Assembly (NCBI RefSeq): GCF_900313065.1
Contig: NZ_OMPU01000006.1
Span: 603,264-667,263, forward strand
Length of the DNA: 64,000 bases
Reading direction: 5' to 3'
DNA from: Kiloniella sp. EL199
GTDB lineage: Bacteria > Pseudomonadota > Alphaproteobacteria > Kiloniellales > Kiloniellaceae
This document shows, in pieces, positions 1 through 9,861 of this stretch (the stretch's first letter is position 1; the number at the start of each line of letters is the position of its first letter). Made by a program: the position numbers and the translations under genes. The notes beneath the pieces were generated by a model. That model was not told the origin of the DNA and made no database searches. It was given only the letters and a program-made list of their open reading frames with translations.

Positions 1-588
1 GTGTTGTTTTTCGGTTTGAATTGATTCCAGCAGAAGTTTCAGTGGGACACCGATGTACGAATTTGCCCCCAAAAATGTAAGAGCAGATAAGACGAGAATG
101 GTAACAACCATAACCAATCCATCAAAGATCAATCTTTCTTTGATTTCTGCCGAGATCAATGCGTCGTGGAACAAGACCCTAACCGTTCCAATTGTTTCTA
201 GACGATCAAAAGAGTTATGCTTTATTTCGGTTTCTCTTGAAAGTGCAGCATCGACTGTTTTGGCATTCTCACTTGTCAATTCGGCAAGGATGAGGCCGTC
301 GGTATCATAAACCTGGGCAGAATGGAATTCTGGGTTTCTTGACAGAGCCAGTAAAATAGCCTGAATAGAGTCCAGATCATAGTTCCAGACCGGGGTTGAT
401 AAAGCTGTTCCCTGTATATCGACCATTTTGTCCAGACGCGTTCCCAGTTCGGAATTCAGTTTGTGAATATTCCGGCTTTCAAGGACCGTGAAAAGAAGCA
501 GCAAGCTGATGCTGATCAGTGGTATATAGATTGACAGCAGCTTCCCGCAAATGGAGTTGCGTATATTTAAATTCAAACGGTGCTCCAC
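1..588 (-). CDS. Membrane sensor protein, N-terminal part (runs off left edge)
   Basis: The minus-strand frame is open from a GTG at 588, just after a TAG at 592-594, to base 1 (196 codons), so the gene continues outside the window. Residues about 16-36 and 153-178 are strongly hydrophobic and flank a roughly 115-residue periplasmic stretch. That stretch carries the pattern TPVWNYDLDSIQ and, further on, AQVYDTDGLILAEL, which looks like the extracytoplasmic sensing domain of histidine kinases and cyclases. After the second membrane span, GVPLKLLLESI resembles the start of a HAMP linker. The output domain (kinase, GGDEF, cyclase or chemoreceptor) is not in view, so the signalling class is unknown. 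TTG at 576 is an alternative start. Confidence 0.7.
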   Translation of the reverse strand, partial: MEHRLNLNIRNSICGKLLSIYIPLISISLLLLFTVLESRNIHKLNSELGTRLDKMVDIQGTALSTPVWNYDLDSIQAILLALSRNPEFHSAQVYDTDGLILAELTSENAKTVDAALSRETEIKHNSFDRLETIGTVRVLFHDALISAEIKERLIFDGLVMVVTILVLSALTFLGANSYIGVPLKLLLESIQTEKQH

Positions 589-1023
589 ACCCTAATGTAT
601 CAATGCTCTAATAAAACAGTTTTCGCTTGCCAGTTTTCTTTAAATCTAACCGACTTTTACATAGCAAAGAACTTCTCGTAACCTAACATTATCCTCTTAA
701 GCAAAAATGAACGGATAATGTCTCATGGAAGTCACTTACTACATAACAAAAGATTGCTGTGAGAGTTTTTTTTCAACTAATAGAGAAAACTTGCCATTAA
801 TTATCCCGTATTCCAAGCTTATCATCCTGTTTTTCTGTTCTGGTTTCCAACTTTATTCTGAAAGAAATGATGTAAAAGCAATGTTGTTATTATAGCATCT
901 TAACGAATATCGTTGGTTTGAATGTTACACCGTGAAAAACTTATATTCTAGGGGCTGAATTAATCTCACGTTAATGGCAACTTGTTATTAATATGGCTTA
1001 GGTCTAACGGGAGCACGAATTAA
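589..1023. other. Intergenic region with CtrA-type site, otherwise no gene seen
   Basis: This AT-rich 435-bp gap lies between divergently oriented genes. It holds a perfect TTAA-N7-TTAA site near its right end (960-974, listed separately). The one small open frame (725-895, 56 codons) has no convincing ribosome-binding site and was not called. No tRNA or terminator was recognised. Confidence 0.6.
960..974 (+). promoter_or_regulatory. CtrA-type binding site (TTAA-N7-TTAA)
   Basis: The sequence TTAATCTCACGTTAA matches the CtrA half-site pair with exactly seven bases between the TTAA repeats. It lies about 50 bp before the ATG of the chemoreceptor-tip gene at 1024. CtrA is the alphaproteobacterial response regulator that controls motility and chemotaxis genes in many non-Caulobacter species. 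The AT-rich stretch about 15 bp downstream (TATTAATATG) could serve as a -10 region. Binding is inferred from the motif only. Confidence 0.5.
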
Positions 1024-1401
1024 ATGAATCCAAACCAGGATGTAATTGAGCAAAGCATAGATAAAATTTTTGATGAAATCGCTCAACTTAGTATTGAAAT
1101 CGAGAATGTAGGGCAGGTTGCCCAACAAATTGACGCTATTGCCCGTCAGACAAATCTTTTGGCTTTGAATGCAACAATTGAGGCCGCTCGCGCTGGTGAT
1201 GCGGGGAAAGGCTTTGCTGTTGTTGCTGGTGAAGTGAAACAGTTGGCTGGACAAACCAGTCAGGCGACAACAGAAATCGGCGGAATTGTTCAATCTCTCT
1301 CCTCACACGTGGAACAACTGAAAACAATAAGTACAAAAGCTCGGAATGGATTACCATCCAATGATACTTCGTTCGATGCGGAGCTGGAGGTCGAGAGCTA
1401 A
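1024..1401 (+). CDS. Stand-alone chemoreceptor (MCP) signalling-tip protein
   Basis: This 125-residue protein consists almost entirely of the conserved hairpin tip of methyl-accepting chemotaxis proteins. Residues about 36-85 include [20 protein letters not shown] and [15 protein letters not shown], the segment that contacts CheA and CheW. There is no signal peptide, membrane span, HAMP or ligand domain, and the helical arms are far shorter than in a complete receptor (usually over 500 residues). GGGAG about 10 bases before the ATG can act as ribosome-binding site, and a CtrA-type site lies upstream. It is either a relic of a larger receptor or a small soluble protein able to join or disturb signalling arrays. 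The domain call is firm; the function is open. Confidence 0.75.
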   Translation: MNPNQDVIEQSIDKIFDEIAQLSIEIENVGQVAQQIDAIARQTNLLALNATIEAARAGDAGKGFAVVAGEVKQLAGQTSQATTEIGGIVQSLSSHVEQLKTISTKARNGLPSNDTSFDAELEVES

Positions 1402-1429
1402 AAAGGTTTTATCTTTCGATTGCGATAAT

Positions 1430-1462
1430 AGGCAAGCATAGTTAGTGATTGCCTTTATTCTG
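1430..1462 (+). terminator. Weak intrinsic terminator candidate
   Basis: AGGCAA pairs with TTGCCT across a 13-base loop, followed by TTTATT. The stem is short and the T tract is broken. It sits just after the MCP-tip gene. Confidence 0.3.
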
Positions 1463-1512
1463 ATTTCTTGAAACATTGGGGAGTAAGGTAAAACTCCCAA
1501 TGGAACTTTTTT

Positions 1513-2460
1513 ATGCTTTCAGACAAGCCTCGGCTCCACCAATACATACTTCTTGTCATGCTTGGGGCAATATGGGGAAGTTCTTTTTTCCTTATTAAAA
1601 TTACTCTGGAAAGTATTCCTCCGGTTACACTCACAGCCTTTCGTCTTTTTTTTGCTTTCCTTGTTTTGGTGAGTCTGATGTTTATTTTGGGGAAGCGTTT
1701 TCCCAGAAACTTTCAGACTTGGCGATACTATGTGTTGATTGGCATTACAGGGAATTTGTTGCCATTTGTTCTCATTTCTTGGGGTGAACTGCATATCGAT
1801 TCCGGTCTTGCTGCCATATTAATGTCTGTGATCCCTTTGACGGCTCTGCTGATTGCTCATCTTTGGACCGAAGATGAAAAGATGTCATTGCCAAAACTTA
1901 TGGGAGCGGTTATTGGATTTGCTGGTGTTGTACTCCTAGTAGGACCAGAAGCTTTAAATGGTTTGGGAGATTCTGTTTTGGGACAACTTGCTGTTGCCTT
2001 TGCCAGTTTTTGTTATGGTGCAAGCTCTGTTTTTGCACGAAGAGTCGGACTTGTTAAACTGGATCCAGTTGTGAATGGATCCGCAATCTTGCTTTGTGCA
2101 TCTATGATGGCCTTGCCTGTGGCTTTTATCGTTGAAGATCCAATATCTTTTGAACCAACTCTTTTAAGTGTTGGTGCATTGTTAATGCTTTCAGTTGTAT
2201 CAACTGCAATTGCTTATATTATCCTGTATTATCTTTTGGGTACTGTCGGGGCGACCTTTACTGCTTTGAATAATTATCTGGTACCTGTTTTTGGTATGGT
2301 TTGGGGTTTCTTGTTTTTATCCGAGAGTTATGAACTGGAAGCATTTATTGCTTTGGCAGTGATACTTCTGGGGATTATTGTTACACAGATGCAAGCTAAA
2401 CCGGTCAAGAGAGTCGCGGCTGAATTTGTCGTAAGTGAAAAAACTGGAGAAGAGATTTGA
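1513..2460 (+). CDS. DMT/EamA family transporter
   Basis: The 315-residue protein has about ten hydrophobic segments in two EamA repeats of about 140 residues each. The first begins with LGAIWGSSFFLIK and the second with ASFCYGASSVFARR near residue 160, the typical duplicated layout of the drug/metabolite transporter superfamily. Such inner-membrane carriers usually export amino acids or other small metabolites; the substrate cannot be read from the sequence. The C-terminal tail is charged and cytoplasmic. The stop codon almost touches the following lipoprotein gene, so the two are probably cotranscribed. Confidence 0.9.
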   Translation: MLSDKPRLHQYILLVMLGAIWGSSFFLIKITLESIPPVTLTAFRLFFAFLVLVSLMFILGKRFPRNFQTWRYYVLIGITGNLLPFVLISWGELHIDSGLAAILMSVIPLTALLIAHLWTEDEKMSLPKLMGAVIGFAGVVLLVGPEALNGLGDSVLGQLAVAFASFCYGASSVFARRVGLVKLDPVVNGSAILLCASMMALPVAFIVEDPISFEPTLLSVGALLMLSVVSTAIAYIILYYLLGTVGATFTALNNYLVPVFGMVWGFLFLSESYELEAFIALAVILLGIIVTQMQAKPVKRVAAEFVVSEKTGEEI

Positions 2461-2465
2461 AAAGT

Positions 2466-2819
2466 ATGAAACACAATTGGCGTTGGGTCTTGATATTATC
2501 TGCCATTGGTTTACTTGCTGGATGTGCAAATGAGCCTGTCAAAGTTGAGGCTTCCAGGACTGTAGCTGATGCGGTGGCCAGAGGTGCGCAAATATATGGG
2601 CAGAACAAATATACCCCTTGGGGATTTGGGGTCTGTTACGGCAGAAATTTCAACAATCCGTCACAGGTTCTCGCCTTTGCCAAAGAAACATGTGGTGATG
2701 GGCGTATAGAACTTAGAGGGGAAGATCTACTTTGGAATAATTGTCCAATGTTCCAAGGTGCACGAGCTTCATTTGTTTGCTATCCCCGTGGCCCAAAGTT
2801 CAGTCCTGTAGGCGGGTAG
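2466..2819 (+). CDS. Small lipoprotein of unknown function
   Basis: The 117-residue product begins with a lipoprotein signal (hydrophobic residues 8-19 and lipobox LLAGC), so it should be lipid-anchored in the envelope. The mature part has four cysteines (in GVCYG, ETCGD, NNCPM and FVCYP), which could form two disulfides in the periplasm. I do not recognise a named domain. ATG at 2466 is chosen. A TTG at 2457, overlapping the transporter stop, is an alternative with a well-placed GGAG and would add three residues. It lies immediately after the DMT transporter gene. Confidence 0.65.
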   Translation: MKHNWRWVLILSAIGLLAGCANEPVKVEASRTVADAVARGAQIYGQNKYTPWGFGVCYGRNFNNPSQVLAFAKETCGDGRIELRGEDLLWNNCPMFQGARASFVCYPRGPKFSPVGG

Positions 2820-2849
2820 TATTTCATTACAGAATATAGAATCATCAAT

Positions 2850-3989
2850 TTATTGCCACTCGTCCAAGACATTGGCGTCAGGTTCGCTGTCTTTATATGC
2901 GAGTTGTAAATCTTCGAACTCTTGTCTGTTTAGCAAACGTTTCATCGCCCAAACCGCCATTGCCCGTACATAGGGGGATGCGTCTTTTAAAAGGGGGGTG
3001 ATGCGTCTGGCGACAGATTTGTCACCGCAATTGCCTATTCCGATAAGAACATTTCTTATAAATCGGTCCCGCCCGATACGTTTTATCGGGGAGCCAGAGA
3101 AAACCTGCCGGAATGTTGCATCGTCGAGTTCAGCAAGATCTGCAAGTCGTGGCGCGGTTAATTCTATTCTTGGGAAAAGGTGCTCTTCGCTAGTTACCTC
3201 TGCAAACTTATTCCAGGGGCAAATCGCTATACAGTCATCGCAACCATAAATCCGGTTGCCCATTGGGGCGCGGAACTCTTCCGCAATATGACCATGATAT
3301 TCAATTGTTAAATAGGAAATGCAGCGCTTTGCGTCTAGGATGTAAGGGGACGGGAAGGCATCTGTTGGGCAGATGGACAAGCATTTGTTACAGCTACCAC
3401 AGTGATCTTCCTCGTGGCGGTCCGTTTTTATCTCTAGATCTGTATAGATCTCCCCAAGGAAGAGCCAGGACCCGTACTCTCTGGAAACCAGATGTGTATT
3501 CTTACCTTGCCAGCCTATGCCGGATTGTGCTGCAGCAACTTTCTCAAGCACAGGAGCAGTATCGACAAAAACTTTGACCTGACATCCAAGATTTTCAACC
3601 ATCCATCGGGCGAGTGCTTTCAGACGTTTTTTAATGAAGTCATGATAGTCTTTGTTTCTGGCATAAACCGAAATATTACCACGATCATCAAAATCCAGAT
3701 TAGCCAAAGCAGGTTCTGCTGGACCATAGTTGACGCCTAGAACAATAATGCTTTTCGCATCTTCCCACATCGCGGTCGGGTCTTCGCGCCACTCTAATCG
3801 GTTTTCCATCCACGCCATGTCGCCATGGTACCCCTGATCAAGAAAAGTACGGAGGTTCTGTTGGCTTTTCTCGTTAATTTTAGCAGGAGAAAATCCAACA
3901 GTGTCAAATTTTAACTCCAGGGCTTTTTGACGAATAGCTGCCGCAGGGTTGAGCAGGGAAGTTGAGCTTTGTTTCGATTCTTTGCTCAT
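2850..3989 (-). CDS. queG: Epoxyqueuosine reductase QueG
   Basis: QueG reduces epoxyqueuosine to queuosine in tRNA, the last step of the pathway, using cobalamin and iron-sulfur clusters. The 379-residue protein has the N-terminal DUF1730-type domain (VDTAPVLEKVAA contains the conserved acidic position) and two ferredoxin-like cysteine sets around residues 195-260: CGSCNKCLSICP and CDDCIAICPWNKF. Together these give the eight cysteines for two 4Fe-4S clusters. The C-terminus (APRLADLAELDDATF onward) is HEAT-like and helical. It is the last gene of queA-tgt-queG, 69 bp after tgt, matching a shared role in queuosine modification. Confidence 0.95.
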   Translation of the reverse strand: MSKESKQSSTSLLNPAAAIRQKALELKFDTVGFSPAKINEKSQQNLRTFLDQGYHGDMAWMENRLEWREDPTAMWEDAKSIIVLGVNYGPAEPALANLDFDDRGNISVYARNKDYHDFIKKRLKALARWMVENLGCQVKVFVDTAPVLEKVAAAQSGIGWQGKNTHLVSREYGSWLFLGEIYTDLEIKTDRHEEDHCGSCNKCLSICPTDAFPSPYILDAKRCISYLTIEYHGHIAEEFRAPMGNRIYGCDDCIAICPWNKFAEVTSEEHLFPRIELTAPRLADLAELDDATFRQVFSGSPIKRIGRDRFIRNVLIGIGNCGDKSVARRITPLLKDASPYVRAMAVWAMKRLLNRQEFEDLQLAYKDSEPDANVLDEWQ

Positions 3990-4058
3990 CTTCTTCTTTC
4001 TCTTCCCTTACATTTCTCGCAGTGACCTAATTATTTATAGCACATTGCTGTTGCCATT

Positions 4059-6247
<2,189 letters not shown>

Positions 6248-6405
6248 TCATCTATTCCTGGGGCTCTTTGAGTATTTTTGATAATACCAGAGCAAATCGA
6301 GCCGATAGGTAGCAGAAGAAAGCCAAAGACGCAAAGGGATGAGGAAGGATAACTGCCATGATTTAGAGGTATAGTACTCTAGGAGAAAAGAGAGGTGCTC
6401 TATTT

Positions 6406-7044
6406 CTATCTGGCTTTTTCAGTTGGTTCTTTGACGTTGTATCTGAGACCATATCCAACACGTTCTTTGGAAATACCTTCAACATAATGGTAAGGGCGTT
6501 CTTCGATACCGGAAAAATTTCGTCCACGCATCAGGATCATAACACCGGGTTCAGCAGCATAGTGGCGTGCATTATTTTTCTCTCGGTCATCACAAACATA
6601 AAATCCGGCTTCTCCTGATAATGTCAAAATGGCAATGACTGCTTCAAAACACAGGAGATCGCGGTGTGGTGTAATGCCCTTTGATCCTTCTTTGTAGATA
6701 AGGGCAGCTTTATCGTTAAAAGAGAAAGGAAGAGGATAAGGCGATGGCTGCATCAGGGCAAAGGCCTGATTTATTTGTTTTTCCAAAGCTGTTTGATAAT
6801 CATCCAAGATACTTGGCTGATCAAAATTCATTGCAATTTCAAAATCCTGCTCAACCTCTTTCCCTTTCGGTCCAACGATGGGTGTACAGGCCCTAAAGGG
6901 TAGGTGATTCACCGCAGCCAACATCTTTTGACAACCTGTCTGATCAACCAAAGGAAAGGCTGCAACACCTTCTTTGGGGAGAAGTTTCATTGCCTGAGCA
7001 AGCGAATGGGGGGAGGTTAAAAGATGCTGTGTAAAGTCAGACAT
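6406..7044 (-). CDS. 2-oxoglutarate/Fe(II)-dependent oxygenase-like protein
   Basis: The 212-residue protein has the core layout of a 2OG-Fe(II) oxygenase. TPHRDLLCFEAV (about residue 127) supplies an HxD iron pair within a beta strand, and RPYHYVEG (about residue 185) supplies the distal histidine. RVGYGLRYNV follows with an arginine suited to bind 2-oxoglutarate. The middle segment AVIAILTLSGEAGFYV and PGVMILMRG resemble the AlkB-like fold, but I cannot name the substrate. It lies upstream of queA on the same strand with a 158-bp gap, so co-expression is possible but not shown. Confidence 0.65.
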   Translation of the reverse strand: MSDFTQHLLTSPHSLAQAMKLLPKEGVAAFPLVDQTGCQKMLAAVNHLPFRACTPIVGPKGKEVEQDFEIAMNFDQPSILDDYQTALEKQINQAFALMQPSPYPLPFSFNDKAALIYKEGSKGITPHRDLLCFEAVIAILTLSGEAGFYVCDDREKNNARHYAAEPGVMILMRGRNFSGIEERPYHYVEGISKERVGYGLRYNVKEPTEKAR

Positions 7045-7234
7045 GGAAAACTCTAAAAATCGGAAACGAATGTGAATAGATTATAATACGATTTTGTTTT
7101 CGTGGATGCGACAGATTGCGCCACCTTTGTTGTATATCTTGGAGATTACAGAACCTTGATGACTGTACAGCCAAGGAAAAGCTGTCTATAGATAACGCTC
7201 GTTTTTCCAGCCTGTTAATAGAAATGTTGAATGC

Positions 7235-8467
7235 ATGAATAGTCACCTGTTGAGACTGTTTTTTTTCTCTGTCCCAATTGTTAGCGTGTTTAGCTCTAAT
7301 GCCCTGGTGCCGTTGGTTATCATTGTTGCTGTCATTATTTCAGTCCTACATGGTATTGAAACAAAATCGATACCAAGTTTTACTCGGACTCAAATTATTA
7401 TATTTTTACTATTCTTTGGTTGGGTGACGATTTCAACTCTTTGGACAATTAATCCTTTGACGGCTTTTAAATTAGACTTAAGGCTGATTGGATTGACGAT
7501 TGCTGGTTTGGTGCTGGTAAATGCAGTTACTTATTTGGATAAAGAAAATAAGCGACAGATGACCAACGCGGTTTTGTTGGGGCTGGTATTGGCTTCAATT
7601 TTCCTGTCTATTGAAGTTTTTTACCAGGCACCCATTACAAAAGTTTTTAAAGGCAAATCTTTGGATGCGTGGGTCGACCCGTCTCGGTTTAATCGTGGTG
7701 TAACCTTCATTGGCATTAGCTTATGGATTTTATGTGCTATTTTCAGCAAAAAGCTGTCTCTTTTCTTCAAGCTTCTTTTCCCGATTATTCCTATTGCTTT
7801 ATTATATTTTGCGCCGAGTGAAAGTTCTCTTGTTGCGGTTATCTTAGGTACAGTTTGGTATTTCCTCTTTTTTAAACTTCCAAAGCTTGGATTTCGCATC
7901 CTTCCCATCATTATGATTATCTCAGTGCTTGCGATGCCTTTAGCCACGAGATATGTGGAACCTCTATATGACGCTGAATCTTCTCACTCCATTCCGTTTT
8001 CTGCTAAACATAGATTTTTCATATGGGATTTTGTCAGCAGTCAAATTCTTGAGAATCCTGTAATTGGATGGGGATTTGATTCTGCCAGGGATTATCCAAA
8101 TCGTGGAGTTGAAAATTATGTGCACACTGAACCAAATGGCAATATTCGGGCCTTAGAAGGTAGAATTATTTCACTCCATCCTCATAACTTTGCTTTGCAG
8201 GTATGGCTGGAACTTGGGTTTATTGGGGCAATTCTGGTTTCTGTGATCATCTGGATTGTGTTTGGATATCTGAAGTCTCGGCAATTGTCTGAGAGAATAG
8301 AAATTCAGGCTATGCTTGTTTCCACCTTTATCATTGCCTTGCTGGGTTATGGTATCTGGCAGAATCGCTGGTTTGTTATGTTCTTTATCTTTGCTGCAAT
8401 GATTCCGTTAATTCAGCCAAGACAAGATCAGGAAAGAATAGACGAGGCAGATGAATATGGGGCATAA
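7235..8467 (+). CDS. O-antigen ligase family (Wzy_C-like) membrane protein
   Basis: The 410-residue protein has about ten to twelve hydrophobic segments and one large periplasmic loop (about residues 260-320) holding ENPVIGWGFDSARDYPN and, further on, SLHPHNFALQVWLELGF. This placement of an H-P-H-N motif before a final membrane pair is the signature of the O-antigen ligase/polymerase family, which joins glycan chains to lipid A core or polymerises repeats at the outer face of the inner membrane. No other polysaccharide gene is nearby, so the acceptor is unknown. The upstream ribosome-binding site is weak. The 3' end overlaps the next gene by 17 bp. Confidence 0.8.
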   Translation: MNSHLLRLFFFSVPIVSVFSSNALVPLVIIVAVIISVLHGIETKSIPSFTRTQIIIFLLFFGWVTISTLWTINPLTAFKLDLRLIGLTIAGLVLVNAVTYLDKENKRQMTNAVLLGLVLASIFLSIEVFYQAPITKVFKGKSLDAWVDPSRFNRGVTFIGISLWILCAIFSKKLSLFFKLLFPIIPIALLYFAPSESSLVAVILGTVWYFLFFKLPKLGFRILPIIMIISVLAMPLATRYVEPLYDAESSHSIPFSAKHRFFIWDFVSSQILENPVIGWGFDSARDYPNRGVENYVHTEPNGNIRALEGRIISLHPHNFALQVWLELGFIGAILVSVIIWIVFGYLKSRQLSERIEIQAMLVSTFIIALLGYGIWQNRWFVMFFIFAAMIPLIQPRQDQERIDEADEYGA

Positions 8468-8855
8468 CTTATTAAGATTCTTTATCACTTATGCTTCTCT
8501 TTGGGGCGCAATTTGTGTGGCAGTCAGTGCATATAGTGCTCATGGTTTGGAGAGCGATGAAACGCGTATGCTGTGGGCCGAAACAGGTAGTTTTTATGGC
8601 TTGGTTCACGCCATTGGCCTCTTATTACTTGTCGGATTTAATTTTTTACAGCGAAGTCCTTCAAAGCTTCTGGTGATTGCCTGTTGTTGTTTTGCTTTTG
8701 GGCTTTTGCTTTTTACAGGCGGCCTTTATGTCAAAGCACTGGCGGAAATTTCGCTTGGTGGTCCCTTTATTCCTGTGGGCGGAAGTTTATATATTTTAGG
8801 GTGGCTTATGACTGCGCTCTATGGTGCAAAATTTGTGGGCAGAGAAAATGTCTGA
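8451..8855 (+). CDS. DUF423 family membrane protein
   Basis: The 134-residue protein has four hydrophobic segments and the DUF423 pattern: SAYSAHGLES near the N-terminus, GLVHAIGLLLL, LLLFTGGLYVKAL and FIPVGGSLYILGW. The family (YgdD-like) lies in the inner membrane and has no settled function. GAGG lies just before ATG 8451; ATG 8457, two codons in, is equally possible. It overlaps the O-antigen ligase-like gene by 17 bp and tusA by 8 bp, suggesting coupled translation. Confidence 0.85.
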   Translation: MNMGHNLLRFFITYASLWGAICVAVSAYSAHGLESDETRMLWAETGSFYGLVHAIGLLLLVGFNFLQRSPSKLLVIACCCFAFGLLLFTGGLYVKALAEISLGGPFIPVGGSLYILGWLMTALYGAKFVGRENV

Positions 8856-9072
8856 GCACTTTCTTGATGCAACAGGGCTGAAATGTCCTATCCCTGTGTT
8901 GCGTGCACGCAAGGCAATGAAGCCATTGGCGATGGGGGATATCCTGGAAATTCACGCAACGGACCCCAGTGCTGAACTTGATTTTAAGAATTTTTGCGAA
9001 ACAACAGGGCACGAGTTAATTTCGTTTCAAGAACAAGATGATGTTTTGATTATGAAAATCAGAAAAAAATAA
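8848..9072 (+). CDS. TusA family sulfur carrier protein
   Basis: The 74-residue protein begins MSEHFLDATGLKCPIPVLRA. The CPxP motif and the following helix are the TusA signature; the cysteine carries persulfide sulfur for tRNA thiolation and other sulfur-transfer reactions in the cytoplasm. Size and the C-terminal strand (DDVLIMKIRKK) fit the family of 70-80 residues. An in-frame ATG at 8821 lies deep in the upstream gene, so ATG 8848 is chosen. It overlaps the DUF423 gene by 8 bp and is last in this plus-strand group. Confidence 0.9.
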   Translation: MSEHFLDATGLKCPIPVLRARKAMKPLAMGDILEIHATDPSAELDFKNFCETTGHELISFQEQDDVLIMKIRKK

Positions 9073-9129
9073 TATCCTCTACCCCAAAAATAGTTTTAGA
9101 GAAAAACTCTAGAGGCAGAGGTTAAATCA

Positions 9130-9852
9130 TCATTCTTCTCTAAGATCTATATATTGCCCGTTTAAGACACAATCGACAGAGGCTAAATCAACAAAAGTAT
9201 CCGTAATTTCTTCTGGTGATCTGAGCGTCATTGGATCTTCGCCCGGGAAAGCTTTTTCCCGCATTGTCGTTCTGACGGGACCAGGTGAAATCAGATTGGC
9301 CTTGACGTTGGTTTTTTCATTTTCACAGGCATAAGACTGAACCAATGTGTTCAGTGCTGCTTTAGAGGCTTTATAAAGGCTCCAATAGGCTTTTGCCGAT
9401 GATCCCGTTGTGACAAAAATTGCACGCCCTGCCTCAGATTTTTTCAACAGAGGGTCAAGACTTCTGATCAGGCGATAATTCGCGGTGACATTGATATCGA
9501 AAGTTTCTTGCCAGATCTTTGGTTTAATATGCCCAATGGGGGACAGAGGGCCAAGCGATCCTGCATTTCCAACAAGAATATCCAGCTTGCCATAGCGATC
9601 ATAGAGAGACGCCCCAAGTTGATCCAGGCCATCCATGTTCTTTAAGTCATGGGGGATCAGGATTGGTTTTTTGCCACCTTCTGAGCGAATTTCATCATCA
9701 ACTTCTTCAAGGGCACCAACTGTTCTCGCCATTAACAAAAGCTGAGCGCCTTCTTGCGCATAGCGTTTTGCTACTGCACGTCCAATACCACGAGAGGCTC
9801 CTGTAATAAGCGCGATACGCCCTTCGAGACGCCCGTTAACTACTTCACTCAT
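9130..9852 (-). CDS. Short-chain dehydrogenase/reductase (SDR)
   Basis: This 240-residue classical SDR has the nucleotide-binding motif TGASRGIG at about residue 18, NAGSLGP at about residue 95, an active-site serine near VTTGSSAKA, and YKASK near residue 160. SPGPVRT is the usual segment after the active site. It should catalyse an NAD(P)-dependent oxidation or reduction; the substrate is unknown. The gene begins 9 bp after purF on the same strand, in a cvpA-purF-SDR series, so it is probably cotranscribed with purF. Confidence 0.9.
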   Translation of the reverse strand: MSEVVNGRLEGRIALITGASRGIGRAVAKRYAQEGAQLLLMARTVGALEEVDDEIRSEGGKKPILIPHDLKNMDGLDQLGASLYDRYGKLDILVGNAGSLGPLSPIGHIKPKIWQETFDINVTANYRLIRSLDPLLKKSEAGRAIFVTTGSSAKAYWSLYKASKAALNTLVQSYACENEKTNVKANLISPGPVRTTMREKAFPGEDPMTLRSPEEITDTFVDLASVDCVLNGQYIDLREE

Positions 9853-9861
9853 GTTGTTACC

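Noticed and set aside
725..895. Open frame of 56 codons before the MCP-tip gene
   Set aside because: No ribosome-binding site, unusual composition, and no recognisable motif in AT-rich intergenic DNA.
9075..9125. TAGAG/CTCTA hairpin between tusA and the SDR gene as terminator
   Set aside because: Short stem with no T tract on either side; too weak to call.
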